Assembly: GCA_947500035.1 (NCBI GenBank)
Contig: CANMQP010000004.1
Span: 62,001-126,000, forward strand
Direction of reading: 5' to 3'
Length of the DNA stretch: 64,000 nucleotides
DNA from: an uncultured Kiloniellaceae bacterium
GTDB lineage: Bacteria > Pseudomonadota > Alphaproteobacteria > Kiloniellales > Kiloniellaceae
Positions 25,925-34,156 of the stretch are shown in pieces. The notes under the pieces are model-generated. The model had not been told where the DNA came from. It saw only the letters and a program-made list of their open reading frames with translations, and did no database searches. The first letter of the stretch is position 1. Every line of letters begins with the position of its first letter. The translations under genes and the position numbers were made by a program.

Positions 25925-26599
25925 TCACTTATCTCCCGGGACGCCGTAGCTCGGCGCTTCGCGGGGGTCGAGCGCCCGGGTGACATAGGCTTCAAGCTGC
26001 GGTTTGTAGAGGACCCAGAGCGCGGCAAGCGCGGCGATGGGATCTTCCTCCTGCCAGTCGACCCGCAGGTCCGCCACCGGCCAGGCGACGTCCCGGACCA
26101 GATAGATGCCGGCGGAATGTACCGGCCCGGCTTCTCCGCCTGCCGTCAGAGCCGTCTGCATCACCGTGATCAGGCGATCACCCAGGTAACCTTCAGAGTC
26201 TTCGAAGGCAGCGACCATCGCCTGTGGAACCTCTGTATTGGCCAGCAGGTTGCCCGCGCAGACGACGTTGCGTCCCTCCGCCACCGCGTGCGTTCCGAGT
26301 GTTTCCGCGCCGGAGAAGTGACCGGTCCGACCGGCAGCGTCGATGGCGGTTAGCTGGCGATACTGGATATAGGGCGTCTCCGCGACCAGCCGTGCAACGG
26401 CGTCCGGCGCGGAAAGACCCTGCGCCATGAGATCCAGCGCCTTGGGGCCAAGCGTCGGGTCGGTGATGTTCTGACTGGCCACCGCCCCGACCCCGGCGCG
26501 CGCATAGGCGCAGCGGGCCGCAACGGCGGGCGAAGAAGAAGAAACAGCCAGACCGAACATGCCGGTCTTTTTGCAGCGGGCCGCAATGGAAAAGGTCAT
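25925..26599 (-). CDS. DUF1028 family protein (Ntn-hydrolase-like)
   Basis: A 224-residue protein starting MTFSIAARCKKTGMFGLAVSSSSPAV, which is the DUF1028 signature. Other blocks are ASQNITDPTLGPKALDLM, GNLLANTEVPQAMVAAFE and ILVRDV-like strands (GIYLVRDVAWPVADLRVD). The family has an Ntn-hydrolase fold and is often found beside RidA proteins and peptidase or amidase genes. Its reaction is not established. It lies 19 bases after the PhyH gene and two genes after RidA. Confidence 0.9.
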   Translation of the reverse strand: MTFSIAARCKKTGMFGLAVSSSSPAVAARCAYARAGVGAVASQNITDPTLGPKALDLMAQGLSAPDAVARLVAETPYIQYRQLTAIDAAGRTGHFSGAETLGTHAVAEGRNVVCAGNLLANTEVPQAMVAAFEDSEGYLGDRLITVMQTALTAGGEAGPVHSAGIYLVRDVAWPVADLRVDWQEEDPIAALAALWVLYKPQLEAYVTRALDPREAPSYGVPGDK

Positions 26600-26618
26600 A
26601 GGGTCAACTCGTAGATCT

Positions 26619-27494
26619 CTAACTGGCTTCTTGCTGCAGGAAGAAGGACGCGCCGCGCGGGTACTCGGGAATCTCCACCTCGTAGGCTGTGCTGCGGATC
26701 CGGTTGGGCTCGACGCCGCGCACGATCTCGCCGTCCAGCGTCGAGGGTACAGGGTTCGGCGAACAGGCGGCGGCGTCCGCCGCGGCGTAGACGGTAATCG
26801 ATAGGGTGCGCGGATGCCGGGAGAGGTTCGGGGCCGAGCCGTGTGCCAGCTTCGTATGCATCAGACAGACCGAACCCGCAGGGCCGAAGCACTTGACGGC
26901 TTTCTTCTGAAAGCCCGCCGCGATGTCGTCGGCCACCGCGCCGGTAAAACGCCCACCATGCCAGAGAGAATGGATCGGACCTTTGTGCGAGCCGGGGACG
27001 ACCTCCAGGGGACCGTTCTCTTCCGTCACCTCATCGACCATCAGCAGGGCGGTCACCAGGTCCGGATTGCTGTGCGGGGTGAAAGGGAAGTCCTGGTGCC
27101 ACTTCACCTCGGTCTTGGCGCCCGGCAGCTTCGAATTGATCTTGGAGTGATGGTAGCGGACATTGGGACCGATCAGATCGGCCACCATATCCACCATGCG
27201 GCTGTCCCGCGCCACCTGGCGATAGGCGTCGGAAACATCGACCGGTGCGTTGACCCGCCGCAAGCCCGGTTTCGCGGCGGAGTGCGAGGGTTCCAAATCA
27301 AAACGGGGCCTGCCGTCAACCGCCCTGCCGTAGCTTTCACCCTGCCCGCGGCTTTCTTCCACCCAGGCCGCAAAATCGGCCCGCAGCGCCGCGAGCTGGT
27401 CCAGCGTTACCGCATTCTCGACGGTTAGCACGCCGTTTTCGTGAAAGGCGTCGACCTGCGCCTGAGACAAAACACGAAGAGCTTCAGAGGACAT
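26619..27494 (-). CDS. Phytanoyl-CoA dioxygenase (PhyH) family oxygenase, copy 1
   Basis: A 291-residue Fe(II)/2-oxoglutarate dioxygenase. The facial triad is His133-x-Asp135 (KWHQDF) and His218 (KLAHGSAPN), with Arg229 (HPRT) placed to bind 2-oxoglutarate. VDEVTEENGPLEVVPGSHKG is the typical PhyH core. Bacterial members hydroxylate diverse small molecules. It lies 35 bases after RidA and 19 before DUF1028. It lacks the ectoine hydroxylase motif. Two further PhyH genes occur at 49539 and 51308. Confidence 0.9.
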   Translation of the reverse strand: MSSEALRVLSQAQVDAFHENGVLTVENAVTLDQLAALRADFAAWVEESRGQGESYGRAVDGRPRFDLEPSHSAAKPGLRRVNAPVDVSDAYRQVARDSRMVDMVADLIGPNVRYHHSKINSKLPGAKTEVKWHQDFPFTPHSNPDLVTALLMVDEVTEENGPLEVVPGSHKGPIHSLWHGGRFTGAVADDIAAGFQKKAVKCFGPAGSVCLMHTKLAHGSAPNLSRHPRTLSITVYAAADAAACSPNPVPSTLDGEIVRGVEPNRIRSTAYEVEIPEYPRGASFFLQQEAS

Positions 27495-27529
27495 GCTTCG
27501 CTCCTGTTTATTTCAGCCTGACTCCGGCG

Positions 27530-27949
27530 CTATGCCGAATCGGGAATCACCGCGATGACGTCGATTTCGACCAGCCACTCGGGACGCGCGAGCGCCGAGA
27601 CGACGAGGCCGGTCGAGACCGGAAATACACCCTTCAGCCACTTGCCCATAGTCCGGTAGACATCTTCCCGATAGCGGGGATCGGTGATGTAGACCGTCAC
27701 CTTGCAGATGTGGTCCAGCTCTGACCCTGCCTCTTCCAGCAGCCTGGCGATGTTCGCCATGGCCTGATCCGCTTGCGCCGCGGCGTCGCCGATGCCGACA
27801 CTGACCGCCGTATCCAGGTCCTGCCCGATCTGCCCCCGGACGAAAACCATTGTGCCGCGCGCGACAACAGTCTGACAGAGATCGTTCTCCAGCTTCTGTT
27901 CGGGATAGGTATCCCTGGTGTTGAACTTGCGGACCCTGGTATGCGCCAT
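27530..27949 (-). CDS. RidA family (reactive imine deaminase) protein
   Basis: A 139-residue RidA/YjgF-like protein with the ordered strands VRKFNTRDTYPEQK, MVFVRGQIGQDLD, the helix ADQAMANIARLLEEAG and KVTVYITDPRYREDVYR. RidA proteins hydrolyse reactive enamines and imines released by PLP enzymes and oxidases. ATG 27949 (MAHTRVRKF) is preferred over a TTG at 27967. It is the first gene of a RidA-PhyH-DUF1028-quinone reductase run. Confidence 0.88.
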   Translation of the reverse strand: MAHTRVRKFNTRDTYPEQKLENDLCQTVVARGTMVFVRGQIGQDLDTAVSVGIGDAAAQADQAMANIARLLEEAGSELDHICKVTVYITDPRYREDVYRTMGKWLKGVFPVSTGLVVSALARPEWLVEIDVIAVIPDSA

Positions 27950-28307
27950 TCCGGTTATCTCTCTCAATCCAATTCAATCACAAGTCATTTAGCCGTTCTC
28001 GCTGCAAAGCTGCGGACGCTTGTTCCAACCCGGAAGAAACCCTGCAGACCGCTGATTTCGCAGGCTTCAGTCTCCTTCAAAGCTCTGAATAAGGACAATA
28101 GTTCTTTTTGTGGAATTGCTTTTGTTTTTCTTAACCAAATCGACAATTGAATAACTGCGTCCCACACACGGCGTGTCACAATCCCGTTAGAATTAGGGGT
28201 TTGGTAGAGTTTCGCCTTTAAAGCCCATGGGGGTGGCGCCAATTGGGGTGCAGCCGCGACATTCCCGCGTAACCTTGAGAAACGACCTTGAGAGACGGAG
28301 ATCGGTT
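27950..28307. other. 358-base divergent intergenic region
   Basis: This separates the divergent RidA and glutaredoxin genes and is more AT-rich than its surroundings, especially 28080-28150. A short palindrome ACACG-g-CGTGT lies near 28175. A minus-strand open frame of 85 codons here has no ribosome-binding site and unconserved content. Promoters for both genes are expected within it, but no confident boxes were picked. Confidence 0.45.
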
Positions 28308-28937
28308 ATGACTGCAGCGCCGGTGAAGGTACACCTCTACAAATGGGCCGGCGCCTGGGGGCCCTTCAAGGTCAACATCCCGTGCGGCGAATGCGCCCTG
28401 ACCACTGACGTCATTCAGGACACCTTCGAAACCGAGCTTGCCGGCATCCCGGTCGAGCTCGAGACCCGCGAGTGGCTGAGCGAATGGTGGAAGCCCCTGC
28501 CCAAAGGCGGCTGGCACGCGCCCATCGTCATGGTCGAAGGCAAGATCATCAGCCAGGGCCACGCCCTCAACCGGGGCGTTCTGACCGAAGCCATCATCGA
28601 AGCGCACGTCAAGCGCACCCCCATTGAAGGCACCCATGTCTTCGGCAAGGAGTCCTGCCCTTACTGCGTGAAGGCCAAAGCCTACCTGGATGAGTCCGGC
28701 AGGGATTACCAGTACCAGGATGTGGTCCGGAACCCGCGGGCACTTTATGAAATGATCGGCCGGGTCAAACCGATCATCGGGCCGAAGACCCCTGTGACGG
28801 TCCCGCAGATCTGGATCGACGGCGAATACATCGGCGGCGCGGACCAGTTGAAAGAGGTCCTGCAGCGAAGCGAAGTCGAGGTCAATCCGCACCGCGGCCG
28901 CTGCTCCCTCTCGCCCGGACGTTTGCAGACCGCATAA
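28308..28937 (+). CDS. Two-domain glutaredoxin-like protein
   Basis: A 209-residue protein. The C-terminal half is a classical glutaredoxin with CPYC at 117-120 (FGKESCPYCVKAKAYL) and the later VTVPQIWIDGEYIGGADQL. The N-terminal half (residues 5-100) carries a second CxxC, CGEC at 26-29, and ends with VEGKIISQGHALNRGVLTEAI, which resembles a diverged thioredoxin fold. ATG 28308 has GGAG 8 bases upstream. It probably reduces disulfides in the cytoplasm with glutathione. It is followed by the kinase gene after 89 bases. Confidence 0.82.
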   Translation: MTAAPVKVHLYKWAGAWGPFKVNIPCGECALTTDVIQDTFETELAGIPVELETREWLSEWWKPLPKGGWHAPIVMVEGKIISQGHALNRGVLTEAIIEAHVKRTPIEGTHVFGKESCPYCVKAKAYLDESGRDYQYQDVVRNPRALYEMIGRVKPIIGPKTPVTVPQIWIDGEYIGGADQLKEVLQRSEVEVNPHRGRCSLSPGRLQTA

Positions 28938-29026
28938 GAAAGCGTCGGCCTCCCGCATCCCTTTACGGCCTCAAGTCGATCAGGCACCCTTGGATAAGCG
29001 AAACCGAGGCTGTGCGGGGAAGCACG

Positions 29027-30538
29027 ATGGCAGGTCAGTATTTTGTCGGCATCGATGGCGGCACGGAATCCATCCGCGCCGGTGTTTTCGATCTCGCGGG
29101 CACGCCCCTGGCCTTCGCCGCGACAGCCTACGAAACCCATTTTCCGAAGCCCGGCTGGGCTGAACAGAATCCCGGCGACTGGTGGGATGCGCTCGGCAAG
29201 TCGGTGCGTAAGGCCGTCACCGACAGCGGTGTTTCCAGGAACGAAATATCGACGATCTGCGCGGACACCACCTGCTGTTCGGTGGTTGCTTTGGACGCTG
29301 ACGGTCATGCTGTCCGGCCGGCCCTAATCTGGATGGACGTCCGCTCCGCCGCCGAGGCTCGGCGTGTCGCAGAGAGCGGCGATCCGGCCCTGCGCGTTAA
29401 TTCGGACGGCAACGGACCGGTTTCCGCAGAATGGATGATCCCGAAAGCCCTCTGGCTGAAGGAAAACGAGCCGGCGAATTTCGAGCGCGCCGCAACGATC
29501 TGCGAGTACCAGGATTACATCAATTTTCACCTGACGGGCCGGCGCGTCGCCTCCATCAACAACGCTGCTGTCCGTTGGCATTACATGGCGGAAGACGGCG
29601 GGTATCAATCGAGCCTGCTGAAGAAACTGGACCTCGAAGCCCTGCAGGAGAAATGGCCGCAAGAGGTGCTGCCTCTGGGCGAAATCATCGGCGGTTTAAC
29701 AAAGAGAGCCGCAGATCATCTCAGCCTGCCGGAGGGTCTGCCGGTCGCGCAGGGCGGCGCTGATGCCTTCATCGCCATGATCGGCCTGGGCGTGGTCAGG
29801 CCCGGCAAGATGGCCTTCATCACCGGCTCCTCGCACCTGCATCTCGGACTCGCCGATCACGCCTTTCACGGCCGGGGGATCTGGGGCACCTACGCCGACG
29901 CCCTCTTGCCCGGCTATCATGTTGTCGAGGGCGGACAAACCTCGACCGGTTCGATCGTCGCCTGGCTGAAACGCCTGCTCGACCCCGCCGTCGGATACGA
30001 TCGGCTCAATGCCGAGGCGGCTGCCCTGCCTCCCGGCTCAGATGGTCTGATCGTGCAGGATCACTTCCAGGGCAACCGCACGCCCCACACCGATCCTCTC
30101 TCTCGCGGCGCGATCACCGGCCTGACCCTCAGCCATGGCAGGGCGCATCTTTTCCGGGCGATGATGGAGGGCATTGCCTACGGCACGGAACTGATCCTGG
30201 AGACCCAGCGCGCAAACGGCTACAGGCCGGACGAACTGGTGATTGCAGGCGGCGTGACCAACTCGGATCTCTGGATGCAAATTCACGCGGACGTCTCCGG
30301 CCTGCCGCTGACGGTCACGCGCGTCGCCGACGCGCCGGCCCTGGGCTCCGCGATCCTCGCGGCCACGGCCGGCGGGGCCTATGGGAGCATCGCCGAAGCC
30401 AGCGAAGCCATGGTCCATGTAGAACGGCGCGTGGAACCTGATATGTCTGCGCATGCCGCTTACCAGCCCTCTTACGAAGCCTACCGCCTTGCATACGAGG
30501 CGAACCGGACAATCCTGGGACCTTTGGCCAAAAACTGA
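29027..30538 (+). CDS. FGGY-family carbohydrate kinase
   Basis: A 503-residue sugar kinase of the FGGY family. The N-terminal phosphate loop is FVGIDGGTESIRAGVFD; the catalytic base is the Asp of QGGADAFIAMIG; and ATP contacts are in ELVIAGGVTNSDLWMQIHADV. ATG 29027 has GGGGA 8 bases upstream. The sequence is closest in style to kinases of pentuloses and polyols; the substrate is not decided. It heads a sugar and sugar-acid region with a dehydrogenase, dehydratase and two transporters. Confidence 0.9.
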   Translation: MAGQYFVGIDGGTESIRAGVFDLAGTPLAFAATAYETHFPKPGWAEQNPGDWWDALGKSVRKAVTDSGVSRNEISTICADTTCCSVVALDADGHAVRPALIWMDVRSAAEARRVAESGDPALRVNSDGNGPVSAEWMIPKALWLKENEPANFERAATICEYQDYINFHLTGRRVASINNAAVRWHYMAEDGGYQSSLLKKLDLEALQEKWPQEVLPLGEIIGGLTKRAADHLSLPEGLPVAQGGADAFIAMIGLGVVRPGKMAFITGSSHLHLGLADHAFHGRGIWGTYADALLPGYHVVEGGQTSTGSIVAWLKRLLDPAVGYDRLNAEAAALPPGSDGLIVQDHFQGNRTPHTDPLSRGAITGLTLSHGRAHLFRAMMEGIAYGTELILETQRANGYRPDELVIAGGVTNSDLWMQIHADVSGLPLTVTRVADAPALGSAILAATAGGAYGSIAEASEAMVHVERRVEPDMSAHAAYQPSYEAYRLAYEANRTILGPLAKN

Positions 30539-30702
30539 CGATGGCAAAAGACGCCGTTCCAGGGCGTTAAGAAGGGGTCGTTCACACGCCCCGCTCATGC
30601 GGAAAGCAAGTACCTGGAAGCCGCCGGAAAAGAATCGACTCCCGCCGGCTTCGATTTGATTGATTTTCGAATCCGCTTCGCTGACACTTCGCGCAAGACC
30701 GC

Positions 30703-31815
30703 ATGGACGAAGAGTCCGATTTGGAGATCACCCGCGTGAAAGCAGCCGTTTGCCGGACGTTCGGAACCCCGCTCGTCATCGAAGAGATCGAAATCGCCGC
30801 GCCGCGGGCGGGCGAGATAAAGGTCAAACTCTCCGCCTGTGCGATCTGCCACAGCGATATTCTCTACGCCGAGGGCGCCTGGGGCGGCGAGCTGCCGGCG
30901 GTCTACGGCCACGAAGCGGCCGGTGTGGTCGAGGCGGTCGGCCCGGGCGTCACGACGGTGGCACCCGGCGACCATGTGGTGGTCACCCTGATCCGCTCCT
31001 GCGGGCATTGCCACTATTGTGCGCAGGGCGCGCTCGTGGCCTGCGAAACGACATTTCCGCTGGACGAGAACACACCTCTCGCCTCAGGGAGCGGAGAGGC
31101 TCTGGGCCATGGCCTACGGACAGGTGCCTTCGCGGAGTATGTTGTGGTCGACGCGTCGCAGGCAGTCAGCATTCCAAAGGATATCCCAATGGAGTCTGCG
31201 TCGCTGCTGGCCTGCGGCGTGATCACCGGCCTGGGGGCCGTAGTGAATACCGCGAAGGTCGAACCCGGATCGAACGTAGTTGTCATCGGCACCGGCGGCG
31301 TCGGCCTGAACGCCGTTCAGGGGGCGGCCCTTTGCGGGGCGACGGAGATCATCGCCGTGGACCTGGCCGACGATAAACTGGAGGCGGCGCTGAAGTTCGG
31401 GGCAACCTCAACGATCAATCCGGCTAAGGAAGATACCGGCGAGGCCGTCCGCGCGAGGACATCCGGCCGGGGCGCCGACTATGTCTTCGTCACCGTCGGC
31501 GCCAAAGCCGCCTTCGATCAATCCTACAGCCTGATGGGCCCGACCGGAACGGTCGTTCTGGTCGGGATGCCCGCCAGCGGTGTCATGTCGGAAATCGATC
31601 CAGGCAGCATTGCGGCTTACGGCCAGAATATTATCGGATCGAAGATGGGCTCGGCGCGGATCCAGGTGGATATCCCCAACCTGGTCTCACTCTATCAGCA
31701 AGGCCGCCTGAAACTGGACGAGCTGGTTACAGGTCGTTACGCGTTGGAAGACATCAACGAAGCGATTGATTCGGTCAAACGCGGCGAAGCCCTGCGCAAC
31801 GTCATCCTCTTTTAG
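30703..31815 (+). CDS. Zinc-dependent alcohol dehydrogenase (MDR family)
   Basis: A 370-residue medium-chain dehydrogenase. The catalytic zinc site is Cys-Ala-Ile-Cys-His-Ser-Asp followed by GHEAAGVVEAVGPGV; the structural zinc loop is CGHCHYCAQGALVAC; the NAD-binding loop is VVIGTGGVGLNAVQG. This is the layout of class III-like alcohol dehydrogenases. It may oxidise a sugar alcohol or aldehyde in the surrounding pathway. The ATG at 30703 gives a short acidic leader; a GTG at VKAAVCRTFG is an alternative. Confidence 0.88.
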   Translation: MDEESDLEITRVKAAVCRTFGTPLVIEEIEIAAPRAGEIKVKLSACAICHSDILYAEGAWGGELPAVYGHEAAGVVEAVGPGVTTVAPGDHVVVTLIRSCGHCHYCAQGALVACETTFPLDENTPLASGSGEALGHGLRTGAFAEYVVVDASQAVSIPKDIPMESASLLACGVITGLGAVVNTAKVEPGSNVVVIGTGGVGLNAVQGAALCGATEIIAVDLADDKLEAALKFGATSTINPAKEDTGEAVRARTSGRGADYVFVTVGAKAAFDQSYSLMGPTGTVVLVGMPASGVMSEIDPGSIAAYGQNIIGSKMGSARIQVDIPNLVSLYQQGRLKLDELVTGRYALEDINEAIDSVKRGEALRNVILF

Positions 31816-31823
31816 AGATAGCA

Positions 31824-31867
31824 CTCGTAAACGCAGAGCTCTTAAACGCAGAGCCCTTAACGCAGAA
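31824..31867 (+). repeat. Three tandem 15-bp repeats between two genes
   Basis: CTCGTAAACGCAGAG (31824-31838), CTCTTAAACGCAGAG (31839-31853) and a shortened CCCTTAACGCAGAA (31854-31867). They start 8 bases after the dehydrogenase stop and end 29 bases before the dehydratase start. Slippage or a regulator-binding array are both possible. Confidence 0.7.
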
Positions 31868-31896
31868 TAGGCACGTTCGGAAAAGGCGAAACGCGC

Positions 31897-33087
31897 ATGA
31901 AGATCACCGACGTCAAAACCTTCGTGGTGGGCAATCCACCGCCGCATTTCGGCGGCAGATACTTTATTTTTGTCAAGCTGACCACCGACAGCGGCATCTC
32001 GGGTATCGGCGAGGTCTATGCTGCCACCTTCGGCCCGCATGTGGTCGCGAAGATGATCGAGGACGTCTGCGAGCGTCACGTCATCGGGAGCGATCCCTTC
32101 AAGATCGAGAGGCTATGGCGCAATGTCTATGGCGCGGGTTACACGCTGCGCCCGGACGTTTCTGTCATGGGCGTGCTCAGCGGGATCGAGACGGCCTGCT
32201 GGGACATCGTCGGCAAGGAACTGAACAAGCCGGTCTATGAGTTACTGGGCGGTCAGGTGCACGAACGGCTGCGTTCCTACACCTATCTTTATCCGGGCGA
32301 GAACGAGACCGAAGATTTTTATCATGACGCGGACCGTTCCGCCGAACGGGCGGCGGAATACGTTGCCCAGGGCTTCACCGCGGTGAAGTTCGATCCTGCG
32401 GGCGCCTACACCGTTTATGACGGGCATCAGCCGAGCCTGGAAGACATCGCACGCTCGGTCGAGTTCGTCAAAAAAATCCGCGAAGCTGTTGGCACCAAAG
32501 CCGATCTTCTTTTCGGCACTCACGGGCAGTTCACCACCTCCGGCGCGATCCGGCTGGCGCGTCAATTAGAGCCCTACGATCCGCTCTGGTTCGAGGAACC
32601 GACACCGCCTGAAAACCCGGCTGAGATGGCGCGGGTGGCGCGGCAGACCTCGATCCCCATCGCCACCGGTGAGCGTCTGACCACCAAGTATGAATTCGCC
32701 CGCGTGCTGGAAAACCAGGCCGCCTCGATCCTGCAGATGGCCCTTGGCCGGGTCGGCGGCATCCTGGAAGCCAAGAAAATCGCGGGCATGGCCGAGACCT
32801 ACTATGCCCAGATCGCGCCGCATCTCTACTGCGGTCCCATCGAAGGGGCCGCCAACATTCAGATCAGCGCCTGCACCCCGAACTTCCTCATCCTGGAAAG
32901 CATCCAGACCTGGGGCGGCTTCCATTCGGAGATCCTGAAAAAACCGATCCAGTGGGAAGAGGGCTACGTGATCCCGCCGACTGAACCCGGAATCGGTGTC
33001 GAACTGAATGAAGAGGTCGCGCTGGCACACCCCTATGAAGGCAAGGCCCTTCATCTTGAAATGTCGGAAACACCCGCCGGGGTTTAA
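31897..33087 (+). CDS. Enolase-superfamily (mandelate racemase-type) sugar-acid dehydratase
   Basis: A 396-residue enolase-superfamily protein with a capping domain (1-130) and a modified TIM barrel. Lys164 (VKFD), Glu233/234 (WFEEP), Glu259 (ATGERL) and His309 (APHLYCGP) fit galactonate or mannonate dehydratase-type catalysis. At the first metal-ligand strand, where relatives have Asp-x-Asn/His, this protein reads GTHGQ (207-211) without an acid. With dgoK and dgoA nearby, dehydration of galactonate or a related aldonate to a 2-keto-3-deoxy acid is likely. Confidence 0.85.
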   Translation: MKITDVKTFVVGNPPPHFGGRYFIFVKLTTDSGISGIGEVYAATFGPHVVAKMIEDVCERHVIGSDPFKIERLWRNVYGAGYTLRPDVSVMGVLSGIETACWDIVGKELNKPVYELLGGQVHERLRSYTYLYPGENETEDFYHDADRSAERAAEYVAQGFTAVKFDPAGAYTVYDGHQPSLEDIARSVEFVKKIREAVGTKADLLFGTHGQFTTSGAIRLARQLEPYDPLWFEEPTPPENPAEMARVARQTSIPIATGERLTTKYEFARVLENQAASILQMALGRVGGILEAKKIAGMAETYYAQIAPHLYCGPIEGAANIQISACTPNFLILESIQTWGGFHSEILKKPIQWEEGYVIPPTEPGIGVELNEEVALAHPYEGKALHLEMSETPAGV

Positions 33088-33145
33088 CAAATGGACGTTT
33101 GAATAAAGGCCCGAAGAACGGCTTTGAGCGAGGGAAAATAAAAAA

Positions 33146-34114
33146 ATGAAAATCGGATTTATCGGTCTCGGCAATGTCGGGGGCAAACTTGCCGGCAGTC
33201 TGCTGCGCAACGGCTTCGATCTGACCGTGCGCGACCTGGACCAGACAGCCGCGCAGCCCTTCCTGGATCAGGGGGCTCACTGGGCGGATAGTCCCAAGGC
33301 CATGGCGGAAGCAGTCGACATGGTGATCACCTGCCTGCCCTCGCCCGCCATCTGCGCCGCGGTCATGGAGGCCGAGGACGGTATCCTCGCCGGGCTGTCC
33401 GAAGGCAAGATCTGGGCCGAGATGTCCACCACCGACGAGAGCGAGGTGCGCCGCATCGCCGAGCGCGTGAAAGCCATTGGGGCGGAGCCTGTCGACTGCC
33501 CGGTTTCAGGCGGCTGCCACCGGGCGGCGACCGGCAACATCGCCATCCTGGCCGGTTGCTCGCGCGAGACCTTTGAACGGGCGCTGCCGGTGCTCAAAGC
33601 CATGGGACGGCGGATTCTTCATACCGGTGATCTGGGCTCGGCCTCAGTCCTGAAGGTCGTGACCAACTATCTGGCCACCGCCAATCTGGTCACGCTTTGC
33701 GAAGCGCTGGTGACCTCCAAGGCCGCCGGGATGGACCTCAACACGGCCTACGAAGCCATCCGCATTTCCTCGGGCAATTCCTTCGTCCATGAAACGGAAA
33801 GCCAGGTCATCCTGAACGGCTCGCGCGACATCAACTTCACCATGGATCTGGTGGTGAAGGATATCTCGCTGTTCCAGGAGGTCGCGGAGCGGGCGAACGT
33901 GCCGCTGGAGGTATCCCCGCTGCTGAAAAGCATCTTTCAGGACGGCGAGCAGCGCTATGGTTCGCGCGAACTTTCGCCTAACATCATCCGACGCCTGGAA
34001 GAGGCAACCGGCCTGGATATCCGCGCACCAGGTTTCCCACCGGAGATGACCGACGACGAACCGGAAGAAGCCGGGTATGAGGTTAAAGTGCGGGGGCGCG
34101 AGGCCGCGTCTTGA
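33146..34114 (+). CDS. Beta-hydroxyacid dehydrogenase (3-hydroxyisobutyrate/tartronate semialdehyde reductase family)
   Basis: A 322-residue NAD(P)-dependent dehydrogenase. The Rossmann loop is FIGLGNVGGKLAG, the substrate motif CPVSGGCHRAATG is at 118-130, and the catalytic lysine is Lys170 in SVLKVVTNYLATAN. About 25 extra acidic residues extend the C-terminus. It reduces or oxidises a 3-hydroxy acid such as glycerate or hydroxyisobutyrate. ATG 33146 follows GAGGGAAAAT. It lies 58 bases after the dehydratase gene in the same operon. Confidence 0.88.
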   Translation: MKIGFIGLGNVGGKLAGSLLRNGFDLTVRDLDQTAAQPFLDQGAHWADSPKAMAEAVDMVITCLPSPAICAAVMEAEDGILAGLSEGKIWAEMSTTDESEVRRIAERVKAIGAEPVDCPVSGGCHRAATGNIAILAGCSRETFERALPVLKAMGRRILHTGDLGSASVLKVVTNYLATANLVTLCEALVTSKAAGMDLNTAYEAIRISSGNSFVHETESQVILNGSRDINFTMDLVVKDISLFQEVAERANVPLEVSPLLKSIFQDGEQRYGSRELSPNIIRRLEEATGLDIRAPGFPPEMTDDEPEEAGYEVKVRGREAAS

Positions 34115-34156
34115 GACAGCAGGCAGCCTCCACGCGAGCCAACCAGATGGCCCTGA

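Noticed and set aside
26619-27494. Ectoine hydroxylase (EctD) for the PhyH proteins, given the ectoine genes in the window
   Set aside because: EctD has a WHSDFETWH-type motif. All three proteins here read WHQD followed by different residues, so they are other PhyH members.
27985-28242. An 85-codon minus-strand frame between RidA and glutaredoxin
   Set aside because: No ribosome-binding site and no recognisable content; the region fits a divergent promoter zone better.
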